Made by a program: the position numbers and the translations under genes
The notes under the pieces: model-generated
The model's database searches: none
What the model was told of the DNA's origin: nothing
What the model saw: the letters and a program-made list of their open reading frames with translations, nothing else
Shown: one piece after another, positions 17,920-26,811 of the stretch
Layout: each line of letters opens with the position of its first letter
Numbering within the stretch: position 1 is the stretch's first letter
Source: Croceitalea dokdonensis DOKDO 023
Lineage (GTDB): Bacteria > Bacteroidota > Bacteroidia > Flavobacteriales > Flavobacteriaceae
Assembly: GCF_001306415.1 (NCBI RefSeq)
Contig: NZ_LDJX01000006.1
Span: 269,259 to 333,258 of the forward strand
Direction: 5' to 3'
DNA: 64,000 bases

Positions 17920-17935
17920 AAAAAGATTTAAAAGA

Positions 17936-17943
17936 CAAAGTTA
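17936..17943 (-). promoter_or_regulatory. Bacteroidota -7 box for hflX
   Basis: On the minus strand this reads TAACTTTG (TAnnTTTG), 16 bases before the hflX ATG. No good -33 element is seen. Confidence 0.35.
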
Positions 17944-17997
17944 CACATTGTTTGCTCGTCCTTTTTTGTATTTTTCAAATCCGATAAAGGAAAAAGT

Positions 17998-18777
17998 ATG
18001 GCTAAAAAGTTCTTTGCAAAAAGGCATGAAGTTTCCCCAGATGGATTTAGATATCGGGGTTTGACAAGTTCCCGATTGGAAAATTTAACAGACGCTATTT
18101 TTGGCTTTGCCATCACCTTATTGGTCATTGCCTCGCAGGTACCAACCACCTATGTGGAATTACAAGTTTCCATGCATGGCTTTTTGGGCTTTATCTTCTG
18201 TATAATGTTACTCCTTGGCCTTTGGAACAATCATAGTAACTTCTTTCTGCATTATGGTTTGCAGGACAAGGCAACTAAGGTGCTCAATTTTCTTTTCTTA
18301 TTTGTACTGCTTTTTTATGTGTACCCTTTAAAGTATCTATTTTCATTTTTGGGTACATCCATTTATAGCATAATCAAATATAAAATGGGAGACCGTTCGG
18401 AAGCATTAATGCAAGTGATGAATGAGGTAGGTAAAGCAGATTTGAGTGGCGACCAATGGGTAGATATCATGATTAGGTTTGGCCTCGGTTTATTTTTTAT
18501 GTACTTGTTTTTACTGCTGATGCACCTCAATGCCTATAGGAAAAGAGCTGTTTTAGAACTCTCTTCCAAGGAAGTGTACCTTACCAAAAGTTTTATACAG
18601 TCCTATACTATCTTATTGGCCGTATGTATGCTATCTATGTCAATTGTGTTGGTTTTTGGAGGCAGAAGTGCTGCAATATCAGGAATGGTCTACATTTTTA
18701 TTGCGTTTTTACTTCCTTTGAACCGTAGACGTAGAAATAAAAAAATGAAAATTAGGTTTAACGGCGAAACGGAATAA
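17998..18777 (+). CDS. TMEM175-like membrane protein
   Basis: A 259-residue polytopic membrane protein of the TMEM175/DUF1211 family, whose bacterial members are K+-selective channels. The signature in helix 1 reads RLENLTDAIFGFAITLL (residues 26-42), a variant of the usual R-x3-FSD with Leu-Thr-Asp in place of Phe-Ser-Asp. About six hydrophobic segments follow. The stop TAA directly abuts the ATG of the next gene, so the two are probably translated together. Confidence 0.75.
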   Translation: MAKKFFAKRHEVSPDGFRYRGLTSSRLENLTDAIFGFAITLLVIASQVPTTYVELQVSMHGFLGFIFCIMLLLGLWNNHSNFFLHYGLQDKATKVLNFLFLFVLLFYVYPLKYLFSFLGTSIYSIIKYKMGDRSEALMQVMNEVGKADLSGDQWVDIMIRFGLGLFFMYLFLLLMHLNAYRKRAVLELSSKEVYLTKSFIQSYTILLAVCMLSMSIVLVFGGRSAAISGMVYIFIAFLLPLNRRRRNKKMKIRFNGETE

Positions 18778-19728
18778 ATGGCGGAGGAACAAGAATATAC
18801 CATAGCCTTTTACAATCTTGAAAATTACTTTGATACCACGAATGACAATCACGTTCTGGACGATGATTTTACCTCTAGGGGATTTAAAAAATGGGACCAT
18901 AAACGTTTTGAATGGAAAACCAAGAAACTGGCCAAGGCCATAAGCGCCATTGGTGAAGAAGACCAACAGTTGCCCCCAGTACTTTTGGGTATTGCAGAGG
19001 TAGAAAATGCCAAGGTCATAGAAAAGCTATTGGCGGCAAAGAACCTGCGGGACATCAATTACGGTTATGTGCATTTTGATTCCCCCGACGAACGCGGTAT
19101 AGACACCGGGCTAATTTACCATAGGGATTATTTTGAGGTTTTGCGTGGCGAGGTAGTTCCTTTGTTGGTAGCCAATACGGACGGTCATCGTGACCTCACC
19201 CGAGACATTCTATATGTATGCGGTAAACTAAACGGTGAAACGCTCCACATTTTTGTGAACCACTGGCCATCCCGTCGCGATGGAGAGGAGGCCACGGCCT
19301 ATAAAAGGCTGGCAGCTGCAAAGGCAATTATAAGTAAGGTGAATCAACTAAAAGAGGAGGAAAAGGCACCCCATATTATTATCATGGGCGATTTTAATGA
19401 TGACCCAGATTCTGCGAGCATCAAATTGATAATGGAAACAGGGCTTTTTATCAATCCTATGAAAAAATTGTTATCTCCGCATACCGGCAGTGCCAATTAT
19501 AGGGGAGAATGGAGCCTGTTTGATCAAATCATCCTTTCCCATAGTTTTATCAATGTGGCACCGGGAACGCATAGCTTTCAGAAAGCCGCTATTTTCTCGC
19601 CCAAGTTCCTGAAAGAATGGAAAGGCCGTTATCAAGGTAATCCATACAGAACCTATGCGGGCAAAAAGTACATAGGAGGATATAGCGATCATTTTCCCGT
19701 ATACGCGATCTTAAAATTCCACCCATAA
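18778..19728 (+). CDS. Endonuclease/exonuclease/phosphatase family protein
   Basis: A 316-residue EEP-fold hydrolase of the DNase I/nuclease type. Catalytic elements are visible: Asn13/Glu15 in FYNLENYFD, Glu74 in GIAEVEN, His162 in VNHWPSRRDG, Asp205 in GDFNDDPDS, and His305 in GGYSDHFPVY. There is no signal peptide at the annotated ATG, so it looks cytosolic, though many relatives are exported. It abuts the TMEM175-like gene with no gap. The substrate (DNA, RNA or a phosphoester) cannot be told. Confidence 0.88.
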   Translation: MAEEQEYTIAFYNLENYFDTTNDNHVLDDDFTSRGFKKWDHKRFEWKTKKLAKAISAIGEEDQQLPPVLLGIAEVENAKVIEKLLAAKNLRDINYGYVHFDSPDERGIDTGLIYHRDYFEVLRGEVVPLLVANTDGHRDLTRDILYVCGKLNGETLHIFVNHWPSRRDGEEATAYKRLAAAKAIISKVNQLKEEEKAPHIIIMGDFNDDPDSASIKLIMETGLFINPMKKLLSPHTGSANYRGEWSLFDQIILSHSFINVAPGTHSFQKAAIFSPKFLKEWKGRYQGNPYRTYAGKKYIGGYSDHFPVYAILKFHP

Positions 19729-19879
19729 AAAGAAAGAAATATCTTACACAACGAAAATTAAACTGTTCACAACAAGCGAATAGGTAATAAGCTGCCTTTC
19801 ATCGAAATAAATGCATTTTTCATCGATGTTATTTTGATTCTCAAATATATTTGTAGTCCAAATCTTACTTATTTGAACT

Positions 19880-22075
19880 ATGAATTGCATTTCAAATACC
19901 CAGAAATATAGTATCTTTTTACTCATCCTCATATGTTTTGGAAGTGTTTTGTCATTAAAAGCCCAGACTTTTAGAGAAAAACAGGAAATCAAAAAGAACA
20001 CCAACCAAATGCAATTACAGGCACTCATCCAAGATTTTGAGAAAGAACAGGGTCAACTCCGCTCCAAGCTAATTGCCTCAGGAATGGAAAACGATTGGAA
20101 GGCCAACCAAAAGGTACTGGATGGAACCGTAGTAGCACCCAACGGTTTGGAACCGGATGGGACCTTGTTGTATTACAGCACACAGCTTAGCCATAGCGGA
20201 GAGGTTACCCGTGCCAACCAATTGTATAGCGGTGGTTCCCTAGAAGCAGCGGTTACCGGTAAGGGAATGCAAATTGGGATTTGGGACGCGGGTGTTGCCC
20301 TAGAGACCCACCAAGAATATAAAGGACGCCTCCAAAATGCAGACCAAAGTACGCTGGTAGACCCTCATGGCACCATGGTAACAGGGGCCATTCTTTCTGT
20401 GGGGATACAACCAAAAGCACAAGGCATAGCCTTTGATGCAAACGCATTGGGACATGATTGGACCCGTGATAAGATTGAGGTGGCGGAGGCCGCTGCCAAT
20501 GGCCTTTTAGTATCTAACCACTCCTATGGCATTGCCACGGATCGGGTGCCAGATTGGTACTTTGGCAGCTATATAAAAGTGGCGCAGGATTGGGACAACA
20601 TCATGTACCATGCGCCCTACTATCTTATGGTGACCGCAGCGGGCAACGCCCAACGCTCCAAAGACAATGAAGTACCCAACTACGGAAAATCGGTCGATGG
20701 TTTTGATCTACTGGTAGGTTTTACCACGGCTAAAAATGGTTTGGTGGTTGCGGCCGCCGATACGGACATAGACACTAGTGGGGATTTAAAACGTGCCATT
20801 GTAAGCAATTACAGTAGTCTGGGCCCAGTAGATGATGGCCGTATAAAGCCCGATATTGCAGGTGATGGCGGCATGGTAATGTCTACGGCAGCAACAGGTG
20901 ACCAAAATTATCATAGTGCCATGGGAACGTCCATGGCGGCCCCAGGCGTGTCCGCCACCTTACTTTTGCTCCAACAGTACCATAAGGAACTCCATAACGG
21001 CTATATGCGCGCCGCCACCCTAAAGGGGCTCGCGTTGCACACTGCTGACGATGTTGCCTCCCCAGGTCCCGACTATAATATGGGCTGGGGGGTCATCAAT
21101 GCCAAACAAGCAGGGGAAGTACTTAAAAACAAGGATTTTAGCTCCCTCATACGGGAGCAATCTATTGATGACGGCAAAACACTGTCCTTTAAGGTAAAGG
21201 CCAATGGGAAAGAACCGTTGTCCATTTCCCTTTCTTGGACCGATGTTCCCGGAGAAGTGGTGGCCCGTGGTGCCGTGAACAACCCAGCTCCCGTTTTGGT
21301 CAACGATTTGGATGTCCGGGTAGTCAAAGAAGGAGAGACCTATTATCCTTGGAAATTAAATCCTATGGACGCTACCAAGGCTGCAGTAAAGGGGGATAAT
21401 AAGGTGGACCCTTATGAACGCATAGATATCCCAGAGGCCAATGGGGAGTATACCGTTATTGTTTCCAACAAAGGACGTTTGGCCAAGGGCACCCAAGATT
21501 TCTCCCTTATTGTTTCTGGAGTTGCCGTTACCGCCTGTACCTTGGATGCCCCCCACAATTTTAAGCTAGGTGAGGCTAATATGGAAAGCTTACAGTTGCA
21601 ATGGGATGGCCTCCCAGAAACCTTATATGAAGTTCAAGTACAATCCATAGCTTTTGATGAATGGCAAACCTTTTACACCTGGGACACCTCCTATGAATTG
21701 GATGCTTTAGAACTTGGGGAGCGCTATGCGGCCAAAGTACGTGCGGTCTGTACTCCTAATGTAGTTTCTACATTTACGGAAACCATACATTTTGAGTTCA
21801 AGGGAGATGTTACCGAGGCAGAAACATACCAAACCTATACAGCGGAAGAATCCCTTAGGCTCCAAGTTTTTCCCAATCCTGCCATGAATGAACTTTATAT
21901 TGATAGCACAATTGCGCCCAACAGTCCATACCAGATTACCAATACCAGTGGCGGTACGGTTGCCCAAGGTATGCTAAACGGCGGCATTGAGGTCTCCAAT
22001 TTGGCAACAGGGCTGTATACCCTTGCCATTGGTGATGGACAAAAGCTTAGACGGGCTAAGTTTATTAAAAGATGA
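19880..22075 (+). CDS. Secreted subtilisin-like protease with type IX sorting domain
   Basis: A 731-residue exported S8 protease. The signal peptide lies in the first 30 residues. The catalytic triad is Asp136 (GIWDAG), His163 (DPHGTMVTG) and Ser351 (GTSMAAPG). A jelly-roll-like domain follows, then a fibronectin-III-like segment (about 555-630). The C-terminus (about 655-731), with VFPNPAMNELYI and GLYTLAI...RRAKFIKR, is a type A sorting domain, so the protein is carried out by the type IX system and anchored or released. It stands alone between a 150-bp gap and a convergent nuclease gene. Confidence 0.92.
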   Translation: MNCISNTQKYSIFLLILICFGSVLSLKAQTFREKQEIKKNTNQMQLQALIQDFEKEQGQLRSKLIASGMENDWKANQKVLDGTVVAPNGLEPDGTLLYYSTQLSHSGEVTRANQLYSGGSLEAAVTGKGMQIGIWDAGVALETHQEYKGRLQNADQSTLVDPHGTMVTGAILSVGIQPKAQGIAFDANALGHDWTRDKIEVAEAAANGLLVSNHSYGIATDRVPDWYFGSYIKVAQDWDNIMYHAPYYLMVTAAGNAQRSKDNEVPNYGKSVDGFDLLVGFTTAKNGLVVAAADTDIDTSGDLKRAIVSNYSSLGPVDDGRIKPDIAGDGGMVMSTAATGDQNYHSAMGTSMAAPGVSATLLLLQQYHKELHNGYMRAATLKGLALHTADDVASPGPDYNMGWGVINAKQAGEVLKNKDFSSLIREQSIDDGKTLSFKVKANGKEPLSISLSWTDVPGEVVARGAVNNPAPVLVNDLDVRVVKEGETYYPWKLNPMDATKAAVKGDNKVDPYERIDIPEANGEYTVIVSNKGRLAKGTQDFSLIVSGVAVTACTLDAPHNFKLGEANMESLQLQWDGLPETLYEVQVQSIAFDEWQTFYTWDTSYELDALELGERYAAKVRAVCTPNVVSTFTETIHFEFKGDVTEAETYQTYTAEESLRLQVFPNPAMNELYIDSTIAPNSPYQITNTSGGTVAQGMLNGGIEVSNLATGLYTLAIGDGQKLRRAKFIKR

Positions 22076-22113
22076 CCACTAAGGAGGACTATTGATAGAA
22101 GCAGGTTTCCCCG

Positions 22114-22827
22114 CTACACTTTTTTAATGGCATCATGGGGCAGGAGCGCATCACCACGTAAACGCAGAAAGACCTGTGCGGTGGTCACTACGTCTAACTC
22201 GCAATAAGTAATGATCCTGTCAATATCCCCTTCCTCATAATAGACCTGTCTTACCATGCTGCCTTCCATATCATCTTTGGGAGAAGGGATACCCAACACA
22301 TTTGCCATAAGTTTTAATGAGGTATAATGCTTGTAATCTCCAAACTTCCATAGCTCCATGGTATCCAAATGTGGAATTTCCCATGGTTTTTTGCCAAATA
22401 AGTCCAGTTTATAGGGCAGTTGAATGCCGTGGATAACCATCCGCCTTGCGATATAGGGAAAATCAAATTCTTTTGCATTATGGCCACAGAGCAGGTGCTT
22501 GGGTTGGTTAAAATGGGTTTCCAGTAGCTGTTTAAATTCCTTGAGTAGTTTGTCTTCCTCCCCATAAAAGGTAGTCACCCTAAAATTTCTGTTTTCCCCG
22601 GTATAGGTTAGATATCCAACAGAAATACAGACAATTTTACCAAACTCTGCCCAGATTCCCGCCCGCTCATAAAATTCAGCCGGTGTAAACTCATCTTTTC
22701 TGGCATACTTGGTTTTCTGTTCCCAAAGCAATTGCTTTTCTTCAGAAAGGGCATTAAAGGCCTCCTTTTCCGGTACGGTCTCTATATCTAGAAAAAGAAT
22801 GTTGGAAATGTCTAAACGATAAAGCAT
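22114..22827 (-). CDS. PolB-like 3'-5' exonuclease
   Basis: A 237-residue DEDDy exonuclease of the predicted PolB-exonuclease family. Exo I holds Asp14 and Glu16 (FLDIETVP), Exo II is HNAKEFDFPYI, and Exo III is ITYCELDVV (Tyr-x3-Asp). It is a stand-alone proofreading-type nuclease domain with no polymerase part. Probable role in DNA processing or repair; the true partner is unknown. It is divergent from the following lipoprotein gene. Confidence 0.88.
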   Translation of the reverse strand: MLYRLDISNILFLDIETVPEKEAFNALSEEKQLLWEQKTKYARKDEFTPAEFYERAGIWAEFGKIVCISVGYLTYTGENRNFRVTTFYGEEDKLLKEFKQLLETHFNQPKHLLCGHNAKEFDFPYIARRMVIHGIQLPYKLDLFGKKPWEIPHLDTMELWKFGDYKHYTSLKLMANVLGIPSPKDDMEGSMVRQVYYEEGDIDRIITYCELDVVTTAQVFLRLRGDALLPHDAIKKV

Positions 22828-22892
22828 ATTACAAAATACAAATTCAATTTCATTTGCTGCACATTAGCATTTAATATGTATATTCAAGGGCT

Positions 22893-24011
22893 ATGAAAAA
22901 ACACTATCTCCCATGCCTATTGACATTTGTAATCTTGGTTTCCTGCGCCGGGGACGACACTGACTTTGAATTTGCAGAGGAAGCGACCCTACCTAGTTTT
23001 GTTGCCATTGGTGAGGACTTGGAAACCGTTTGGCAGCTCAATTATAACGGAGCCTCCCAAAATGCCCAAATAGAAGATATTGGCACCCAGTTAGCTATTG
23101 ATCCAAATTACCTGACCCTAAGGCAGACCGGCAATCAGTTGTCTTTTTATTCGTTCGATTCTGGTTTTTTTGATCTTTCCCAGAAAGATGTGGTGACGGG
23201 GGACATTCAAATATTCGACCGGTTTTACCAAAATACGGACCAGCGTTCCGTGGTCTGGGGCATCAATAATGAGACCCAGGTGTTTTTTGGTTTTTTTGCG
23301 CCATTAGGGAGTACAAATTTGGCTATTCGGCAAATTGGACTCCAAGATTTGCAAGGACAAGACCTTTTATTGGAAGCGGACATCACAAGGTTATACCAAC
23401 CAGTATATGAACGGAACAAGCTATTTATACCTTATGAAGATGGAAGTAATATCTTTAAGGTGGGCGTGTATGAGACCAACACCCAACAGCTTAGGGTCAC
23501 CCTAAATTTTGGTACGGCGAGACCAAGTATTTTTATGAATGCCGATGGTAACCTGGCCGTATTAAAGTTCGATTCCAATACTGGGCTTTCGCTGGATATT
23601 TTTGATTTTGACAGCATTCAGTTGTTGCAGACCACTCCTTTGGATTTAAACCAAGTCTTCCCCGTAGGTGCCCTTGAGGCAGAACTGCAGGGCGATGCGC
23701 TTTATTACGAATATACTTTTGTACAGCCCTCTGCACTAAATTCCGGTCCTGCCATATTTAATTTGGGCAGCCAACAAAACCAAATTTTGGACCTCAGGGG
23801 CATTATTGAACAATTGGAAACGGAACCTACCAACGATTTCACCCTAACCACTCAGCGGTTTAGCCCAAAGGATAATGTGTTTTATGTTGGCTACGCCAAT
23901 CTTGCGGAGAACAGAACGGATGAGGGTGGGATACTCATTTTATCTAGGGAAGGGGAGCTACTGCAAGACATAAGGTTGGACTTTGTACCTACCTATATCC
24001 TTAAGGATTAA
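22893..24011 (+). CDS. Lipoprotein of unknown function
   Basis: A 372-residue lipoprotein with signal MKKHYLPCLLTFVILVSC and an acidic start to the mature part (AGDDTDFEFAEE). The rest is beta-rich and may form a propeller, but I recognise no family. Its 3' end overlaps the 3' end of convergent ogt by 4 bases. Confidence 0.7.
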   Translation: MKKHYLPCLLTFVILVSCAGDDTDFEFAEEATLPSFVAIGEDLETVWQLNYNGASQNAQIEDIGTQLAIDPNYLTLRQTGNQLSFYSFDSGFFDLSQKDVVTGDIQIFDRFYQNTDQRSVVWGINNETQVFFGFFAPLGSTNLAIRQIGLQDLQGQDLLLEADITRLYQPVYERNKLFIPYEDGSNIFKVGVYETNTQQLRVTLNFGTARPSIFMNADGNLAVLKFDSNTGLSLDIFDFDSIQLLQTTPLDLNQVFPVGALEAELQGDALYYEYTFVQPSALNSGPAIFNLGSQQNQILDLRGIIEQLETEPTNDFTLTTQRFSPKDNVFYVGYANLAENRTDEGGILILSREGELLQDIRLDFVPTYILKD

Positions 24012-24478
24012 AATAGGCTTTGCTGTTTTGCTGGGCTTTCATGCTCCAATAGCCATTTTTTTCGGTGAAGCCCTCCGGCATATCCGGTCAACCCGCCATT
24101 GCTGCCAATCACCCGATGACAGGGAACCACAATCCATAGTGGATTTTTACCATTGGCCGCAGCTACGGCGCGTATGGCTTTAGGATTTCCCAGCGTTTTG
24201 GACAGTTCTAGGTAGGAACAACTTGTGCCGTACGGAATTTGCAGAAGTGCCTCCCAAACACGTTTTTGAAAATTGGTCCCTCTAGGGTTTAATTTTAGAT
24301 TGAATCGGGTTCGTTTTCCCTCAAAATATTCTTGAAATTGGGCAACAGCATCCTTTAGCACCTCAGGAACCATATCTATCGGCTGTTCCTCATCATGCAC
24401 GGTAACGGAGACTAGGCCGTATGCATCCCCTTGCAGGTGGGCATACCCAATAGGGGTTTTGATGTAGGTGGATTCCAT
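24008..24478 (-). CDS. ogt: Methylated-DNA-protein-cysteine methyltransferase
   Basis: A 156-residue suicide repair protein that removes O6-alkyl groups from guanine. The acceptor is Cys120 in VVPCHRV; the helix-turn-helix region and SNGGLTGYAGGLHRKKWLLEHE follow, as in Ogt. It lies 3 bp downstream of the CNNM/CorC gene on the same strand and is likely co-transcribed with it. Confidence 0.94.
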   Translation of the reverse strand: MESTYIKTPIGYAHLQGDAYGLVSVTVHDEEQPIDMVPEVLKDAVAQFQEYFEGKRTRFNLKLNPRGTNFQKRVWEALLQIPYGTSCSYLELSKTLGNPKAIRAVAAANGKNPLWIVVPCHRVIGSNGGLTGYAGGLHRKKWLLEHESPAKQQSLF

Positions 24479-24481
24479 AAG

Positions 24482-25603
24482 TTACTCCACCTCATTAGAG
24501 CCTTCAATAATGCCCAATCTTTTGGCACGCGACTCCCAATTTTTACGGGCCAGTACTTGTAGGTCTTCCACGTTATCGGACTCGTCCATGATTTCAAGGC
24601 CCAAAAGGGTTTCAATCACATCCTCCATGGTCACCAGGCCGCTAACGGAACCGTATTCATCCACCACCAAGGTAAGATGTTCGTTTTTCTCCACAAATTT
24701 GGCCAAAAGCTCTGGAATGGGCTTAGATCTGTTGGTCACCAAAATTTCGCGCTTGATGGAACCTAAAGTTTCGGAGCCATTTTTATTGATGATGGCCTCC
24801 AACATTTCATCCTTGAGCACAAAGCCAGTAATGTTATCTGCACGTTCATGGAAAACCGGTATCCTAGAAAAACGCAGCGGCCTATTGGCCTCAAAAAAGT
24901 CTTTGATCAAGGTTTCCTCCGAGGCAATTTTCATCACCGTTCTTGGCGTCATAATGTCCTTGGCCTGTATCTCATCAAAAGAAAGTAAATTGCGTATTAC
25001 CTTGGATTCCGATTCTTGGAACACCCCCTCTTCTTCCGCAATGTCTGTCATTGCCGTAAAATCTTCTCGGCTTAATACACTTCCATGCCCTCCTTTTTTA
25101 CCGATCAGTTTGGTGAACAACTGCAAAATCCATAACAAGCCCGTCCATCTCATAAAGAAGACCATGGCATTTAAGGCTTTTGCCGTAAAATTAGATAGTT
25201 GTTTCCAATACGTAGCCCCAATGGTTTTGGGAATAATTTCTGAGGCCACTAATATTAAAACGGTCATTACGGTAGACACCACACCTACCATAAGGTCTTC
25301 TGTGAAAGTAATGCCAAGAACCGTTTTTGTTTCACTGCCATACAGTTCTGCATAGGCCACTTTTGCCTGGACCCCCACCAAGATGGCACCAACGGTATGG
25401 GCTATTGTGTTTAAGGTTAAAATGGCAATTAATGGCTTGTCCACATCCTTTTTAAGTTCCTCCAATTCCTTTGCGTAGGCCTTACCCTCATTTTTTTTGA
25501 CATTTAAAAACGTTGGGGTTATACTTAAGAGCACCGCTTCCAAGATGGAACACAGAAAAGAGAAGAAGATGGAGATTACCGCATAAAAAATAAGAAGTCC
25601 CAT
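24482..25603 (-). CDS. CNNM/CorC-type transporter protein
   Basis: A 373-residue membrane protein. An N-terminal DUF21 domain with about four hydrophobic segments (MGLLIFYAVISIFFSFLCSILEAVLL start) is followed by a pair of CBS domains (from about residue 200, including IMTPRTVMKIASEE). It ends shortly after the second CBS motif (GLVTMEDVIETLLG) and lacks the C-terminal CorC_HlyC domain found in longer members. The family exports or controls Mg2+ and Co2+. It is followed by ogt at 3 bp. Confidence 0.88.
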   Translation of the reverse strand: MGLLIFYAVISIFFSFLCSILEAVLLSITPTFLNVKKNEGKAYAKELEELKKDVDKPLIAILTLNTIAHTVGAILVGVQAKVAYAELYGSETKTVLGITFTEDLMVGVVSTVMTVLILVASEIIPKTIGATYWKQLSNFTAKALNAMVFFMRWTGLLWILQLFTKLIGKKGGHGSVLSREDFTAMTDIAEEEGVFQESESKVIRNLLSFDEIQAKDIMTPRTVMKIASEETLIKDFFEANRPLRFSRIPVFHERADNITGFVLKDEMLEAIINKNGSETLGSIKREILVTNRSKPIPELLAKFVEKNEHLTLVVDEYGSVSGLVTMEDVIETLLGLEIMDESDNVEDLQVLARKNWESRAKRLGIIEGSNEVE

Positions 25604-25729
25604 AGGTTATATCTAGTGCATACTAAGGTAAACAATACCCGCAAAACTAAACAAACTATTATTCAAGGGCTTGGAAACAAACATTTGATTGGTTTTTGGA
25701 TACTGGTAAATTTAAGTGGAGTTGCGTTG

Positions 25730-26719
25730 TTAAGACATTAACGCTACCGCTTCTTTGGCAAAATAACTGGCTATAATGCTGGCCCCCGCCCTTTTAATGC
25801 TGATCAATTGCTCCATCATCACGGAATCATGGTCCAGCCAGCCTTTCTCTGCGGCTGCCTTTAGCATGGCATACTCCCCCGATACCTGGTACACTGCAAC
25901 CGGAACATCCACTTCATTTCTAATTTCCCTCACGATATCCAAGTAGGCCAATCCTGGCTTTACCATCACAATATCTGCGCCTTCTTCAACATCCATTTGG
26001 GTTTCCCTTAGGGCCTCAAAACGGTTGGCGGCATCCATCTGGTAGGTTTTTTTGTCCTTGGGGACGTCAAGGGCATCAACCGGGGCAGAATCCAGGGCAT
26101 CCCGGAAAGGGCCATAAAAAGCACTGGCATATTTGGCGCTATAGCTCATGATGCCAGTATCCGTAAACCCCTCGTCCTCCAAAGCTTCACGGATGGTCAA
26201 AATACGTCCATCCATCATGTCGCTTGGTGCCACAAAATCAGCCCCTGCCTTGGCGTGGCTTACGCTCATTTCAGCGAGCACTTCTGAGGTTTCATCATTT
26301 AGAATGGTACCCGCACCTACAATGCCATCGTGGCCGTAGCTGGAATAGGGATCCAAGGCCACATCGGTCATTACCAACATATCTGGACAGGTATTTTTTA
26401 CCGTCTTAACGGCACGTTGCATCAATCCATCCTTATTGAGGGCCTCGGTACCTTTGTTGTCCTTTAGGTTGTCCGGTACTTTTACAAAAAGGAGTACGCC
26501 GCAAAGTCCCATGCCCCAAAGTTCCAAAACTTCTTTTTCCAATTGGTCCAAACTCATCCGGTAATAGTTGGGCATGGACGGAATTTCTTCTTTAATGCCT
26601 TTACCCTCTACCACAAACAAAGGCACCAAAAAATCACTCGGGGTTAAGATGGTTTCCCTGACCAAATGCCTAATGGCATCGTTCTTACGTAATCTTCTAT
26701 TTCTGATTAGTGGGTACAT
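25730..26719 (-). CDS. hemB: Porphobilinogen synthase HemB
   Basis: A 329-residue enzyme that joins two 5-aminolevulinates into porphobilinogen. The Schiff-base lysines are in SYSAKYASAFYGPFRDA and IVMVKPGLAYLDI. The metal segment reads DVALDPYSSYGHDGI, with aspartate in place of the zinc-binding cysteines, so it is a Mg-type enzyme. I start at the ATG at 26719; the frame is open from 26740, but homologues start MYPLIRNRRLR. It has its own promoter box and is separated from the other hem genes by the plus-strand helicase. Confidence 0.96.
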   Translation of the reverse strand: MYPLIRNRRLRKNDAIRHLVRETILTPSDFLVPLFVVEGKGIKEEIPSMPNYYRMSLDQLEKEVLELWGMGLCGVLLFVKVPDNLKDNKGTEALNKDGLMQRAVKTVKNTCPDMLVMTDVALDPYSSYGHDGIVGAGTILNDETSEVLAEMSVSHAKAGADFVAPSDMMDGRILTIREALEDEGFTDTGIMSYSAKYASAFYGPFRDALDSAPVDALDVPKDKKTYQMDAANRFEALRETQMDVEEGADIVMVKPGLAYLDIVREIRNEVDVPVAVYQVSGEYAMLKAAAEKGWLDHDSVMMEQLISIKRAGASIIASYFAKEAVALMS

Positions 26720-26737
26720 TGTCCTGAATCTTTGTAG

Positions 26738-26745
26738 CAAAGATA
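26738..26745 (-). promoter_or_regulatory. Bacteroidota -7 box for hemB
   Basis: On the minus strand this reads TATCTTTG (TAnnTTTG), 18 bases before the hemB ATG. The -33 element is not clear. Confidence 0.45.
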
Positions 26746-26811
26746 AAATAAGGTAAAGAATAGCTCGCGTGGTTTTACGTATTCTTTTATTTTAGTAGCA
26801 CACAATAACCC

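Noticed and set aside
24468..25355. A 295-residue plus-strand open frame
   Set aside because: It lies antisense to the CNNM/CorC gene, whose domains are clear, and its product has no recognisable pattern beyond Ser-rich composition.
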